Shown here: piece after piece, positions 57,501 to 64,000 of the stretch
Position numbering within the stretch: position 1 is the first letter of the stretch
Layout of the letters: each line of letters begins with the position of its first letter
Origin: Anoplopoma fimbria
Lineage: Eukaryota; Chordata; Actinopteri; Perciformes; Anoplopomatidae
Direction of reading: 5' to 3'
DNA length: 64,000 nucleotides
Assembly (NCBI RefSeq): GCF_027596085.1
Contig: NC_072467.1
Location: 26,633,734-26,697,733 of the forward strand
Made by a program: the position numbers and the translations under genes
The notes under the pieces: generated by a model
What the model was told of the DNA's origin: nothing
Databases searched by the model: none
The model's input: only the letters and a program-made list of their open reading frames with translations

Positions 57501-58640
57501 AACATTTTTTTATCTCATTTTAGAAAAAAATGAAATAATAAACAACATGACCCATGAATCTTTGCATCTGAACTATTAATAAAATTCATTACAGATTTTT
57601 GAGAATAAATACATTTACACAAAACGTTATATTTGTGATATTTTTTCTGTTAAATATCAGTAGTCTGAACTAGGAACTCGATGTTCCAGATTACCAGTTG
57701 AAGTTATTCTTCTTCGGATGTTTTTTTTAGGTTACTGAGCAGATTTAGGAGCATCATCGGATCATAAACCTTAAAGATAGACAGATTAGACAGTTGTAGT
57801 TCTTTAAAAATCAACATGATTTGTTCAAATACTCAAATTCTCAGCCCTAACCTCAAAAGCTGAACATGAAATATAAAGATTTAAAGAAAACTTTTTAACT
57901 TGTGGAAGGAGGAAGGAATCCTCATAAAGAATGTGGTGATGATATCATAGGCACTATCGATTTGTTGTGTTTTTTTTATTAAGGTTCAGAGAGGTTGTTT
58001 CCATTATTTTCACCCCGATGATAAAGTTTTGTCAGAGTCTAGTTTCCTCCACAGTGTCTGTGTTTGTTTGTTTCTGTGCCATCTGAAGTCTCTCACTTCA
58101 CTGTGAAGTCGCTTCAGAAGAAAACAGAACAAACACAAACAGCTTTACTTTCCTCTTCTGGTGCTGACAGAGGATCAGTTCTTATTTTGGCTTCTTTCTA
58201 ATCAGGCGCTGAACTTCAGTTGCTGTTTCATTCCCTGAGCTTCAAAAAGACCCAAACTTGTGACCCAGGTGGACTTCAGGGGCTTGTTTTCACTTCCTGT
58301 CCGCCTCCGAGGGTCAGATTTCCTTTTTAAAGCGCTTTAGACTTTCATTTTGTCCAATTTAAATCTGTTTGAGCTCAGCTGTTTACCAGTGTTGGATGTG
58401 GAAAGCCTCGTTCGTGTAAAAGCTTTGTAATTGATGTTGGACCAGTGGACTCGTATGTGGCTGTGTGGTGCCATTAAATAAATGATTAATGGGACCCAGA
58501 TTCTCACGCCTCGATTTACATTTTTAATGACTGTTTATTTGTGTCATTATTTATCAAAATGGTGCGGTTTTGTATTCTTTAGGTACTGTTATGTGTTAAT
58601 AGTTGATTCTATAATTGTTACCCAAAGCTAACAAGTATCT
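54551..58640. other. Intronic interval, no gene recognised
   Basis: Open frames here are short and overlapping without domains. 57090-57480 (moderate GC with cctcgacgcttcggtatcag) may be a dispersed element but no ends were found. The remainder looks unique. Confidence 0.45.
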
Positions 58641-58644
58641 TTTC

Positions 58645-59100
58645 CAAAGACTGTATGTAAGAAGTGGACAAAGTCATAGTCACTCATTGGTTTGTCGTCT
58701 GTTGTTATGAAGCCTAGAGCTCGGCATTCTTGTTGTCGCCATCTTGGCTTTTTGCAACCAGGGAATGGAAGTGATCATATCTGGACTGAGGAGGAGAAAC
58801 GTAGAGACGCCGTATACGTCTCTGATAGAGACCTGTCAATCACATTAGCCCCGCCCCTAAAGCATCCCCTGCTTTATGGTCTGTTTGACTCTAAATGGAG
58901 CATCATTTACTAAATGAACATCATGCTGTATTGAAGAAGACTTGAAACTAGAGATTGAGACCATAAACTCATGTTTACAATGTTTACTGAGGGAATAAAT
59001 CAAGAGAGAAGTAGAGTCATTTTCTCATAGACTTCTATACAACCAGAGGAGTCGCCCCCTGGTGGACAGGAGAGAGAATGCAGCTTTAACACATGAAGCA
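58645..59100 (+). repeat. Dispersed percomorph repeat, full-length copy
   Basis: From gactgtatgtaagaagtgga to the gtcgccccctggtgg tail. It faces the inverted copy at 60122-60485, about 1.0 kb away. Confidence 0.82.
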
Positions 59101-59476
59101 TCGGCTTCACTTTTCAATATTTTTGAAACAAGTGGAAAAATCTGACAGTGTGTTTAGAATATTTTTATGGCGATTAACTTTCCTTAAAATGGGCTTGAAA
59201 AAAGGCGGAATAAAGCACATTGCTGTCTTCAATTAAGATAAATGAGACTAGATTTTAGAAAATGTATGAAACAAGTTGATTATTTAACTGGAAACTGGTT
59301 GAAAAAATATTAATAAATATATATCAAAAATGTAGTTTTACATGGTGAATATTACTAAATAAATTCCCTTTTAGAGACATTTTCGGAGATAAGACGACCC
59401 AGATATCATAAATTTAGTCTTTTTTAATTTGAGGTATTTAAACATGTAATTAAAACCTGAGTTGCTGCCTGGTTTT

Positions 59477-59521
59477 TGAGTTATTCCCTCTCTCAGCGTG
59501 GCAGAGAGAGGGAATAACTCA
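59477..59521. other. Perfect 18-bp-stem hairpin
   Basis: tgagttattccctctctc, a nine-base loop, then the exact reverse complement at 59504-59521. Too short an arm for a standard microRNA precursor. Function unknown. Confidence 0.85.
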
Positions 59522-60121
59522 TTCTAACTTCATCCTGAGATGGAAACTGAGCAGCGACAGCAGGAGTCTGATAGGATTTTATCTGGAGGGCGAAGCTGTT
59601 TATTGTCCAGGAAAGAGACAGATGAGAGTAAACTGAGCTTTACTTTAAATAAGACAATCCGAACGATGACGGACGCGTGCTGTCTCCTCAGATGGATTTC
59701 TTCTGTCGTCGCTCAGCCGGGCAGAAAGCTCGAGGCTGTCGCTGGGAATGACGAGCATCAATCACTGTCTCAGGAAACTCCCTGAGACGGCGAGGAAAAA
59801 ACAGGGAACGAGTCCTCTGATGTTGACGTGTCCACACACAGATGTCTGTCCTCAGAGTGATAACAGGGTCTGATCCGGCCTCACTGGGGCTCAGCAGGCA
59901 GAAGTAGAGGTCCCATGTTGAGGGTAACGAGCGCTGTCATCGGGTCGCCATCCGTCAGGACGCCATCCACCTCCAAATTGATACATCAGCGTTTTGATGC
60001 CTCTTTGCCGGAGACAGTCATGTTTTTAGGTTGTTAACGCAATCATTGCGGAATTTCTCCAAATTTGGCACAAGGATGGTTCAAGGATGAACCAGTCGGT
60101 TTCCTCCGGTTCTAAAATGTG

Positions 60122-60485
60122 AAGCCGATGCTTTAGTGTCTTAGATGCCGAAGTGTCTTAAACTTGCATTCTCTCTCCTGTCCACCAGGGGGCGACTCCT
60201 CTGGTTGTATAGAAGTCTATGAGAAAATGACTCTACTTCTCTCTTGATTTATTCCCTCAGTAAACATTGTAAACATGAGTTTATGGTCTCAATCTCTAGT
60301 TTCAAGTCTTCTTCAATACAGCATGATGTTCATTTAGTAAATGATGCTCCATTTAGAGTCAAACAGACCATAAAGCAGGGGATGCTTTAGGGCGGGGCTA
60401 CACACTGATTGACAGGTCGACACCAGAGACGTATACGGCGTCTCTACGTCACTCCTCCTCAGTCCATATATGGTCACTTCTGATG
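60122..60485 (-). repeat. Dispersed percomorph repeat, inverted copy
   Basis: Reverse complement of the 548-965 family; the long central part matches 58850-59100 almost exactly in inverted orientation. Confidence 0.82.

Positions 60486-64000
<3,515 letters not shown>

Noticed and set aside
59477..59521. microRNA precursor
   Set aside because: The stem is only 18 bp, shorter than the usual precursor arm, with flanks that do not extend the pairing.

Overview
The window is vertebrate DNA, almost certainly from a percomorph teleost. The evidence is spliced genes with GT-AG introns, Tc1/mariner and LINE remnants, (TG)n and (TATA)n microsatellites, and several dispersed repeats that I recognise as typical of spiny-rayed fishes. 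Species cannot be read from the sequence. There is no prokaryotic content, CRISPR array or complete tRNA/rRNA gene.

Layout. (1) 1-5796 is a rearranged extra copy (copy A) of the 26182-38338 region. It starts inside a broken copy of a group III metabotropic glutamate receptor exon, carries a 0.99-kb TIR transposon stuffed with a 33-bp minisatellite, and contains a stub of a TRIM gene. (2) 6300-18474 holds a ten-coding-exon, plus-strand gene of the acyl-CoA thioesterase/BAAT family. All catalytic-triad motifs are present, but exon 4 lacks one base, which breaks the frame. Its introns contain a 400-bp MITE and a 3.1-kb TIR element. (3) 18475-25950 is intergenic or upstream DNA with a LINE nested in an older repeat, a tRNA-derived SINE and a 147-bp tandem array. 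(4) 26208-26778 is the first coding exon of a grm8-like receptor. Its intron of about 37.1 kb runs to 63854, and the next exon starts at 63855 and leaves the window. (5) Inside that intron, on the minus strand, lies a complete 547-aa RING/B-box/coiled-coil/B30.2 TRIM gene (32031-33674). It has a separate 5' noncoding exon and a consensus interferon response element. Partial duplicate sequence (segments B and C) flanks it on both sides. (6) The rest of the intron is repeats, simple sequence, one CpG-rich block with a 230-codon antisense ORF, and apparently unique DNA that may include conserved noncoding elements.

How the parts relate. The grm8 and thioesterase genes are both on the plus strand and functionally unrelated; the TRIM gene is a nested antisense passenger. 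The main structural story is duplication. A piece of the grm8 5' region plus the TRIM neighbourhood exists twice, about 26 kb apart in the same orientation. The upstream copy has lost the TRIM body in just the way recombination between the two repeats flanking TRIM would produce. All functional statements rest on reading the sequence and on knowledge of families; no search was run.
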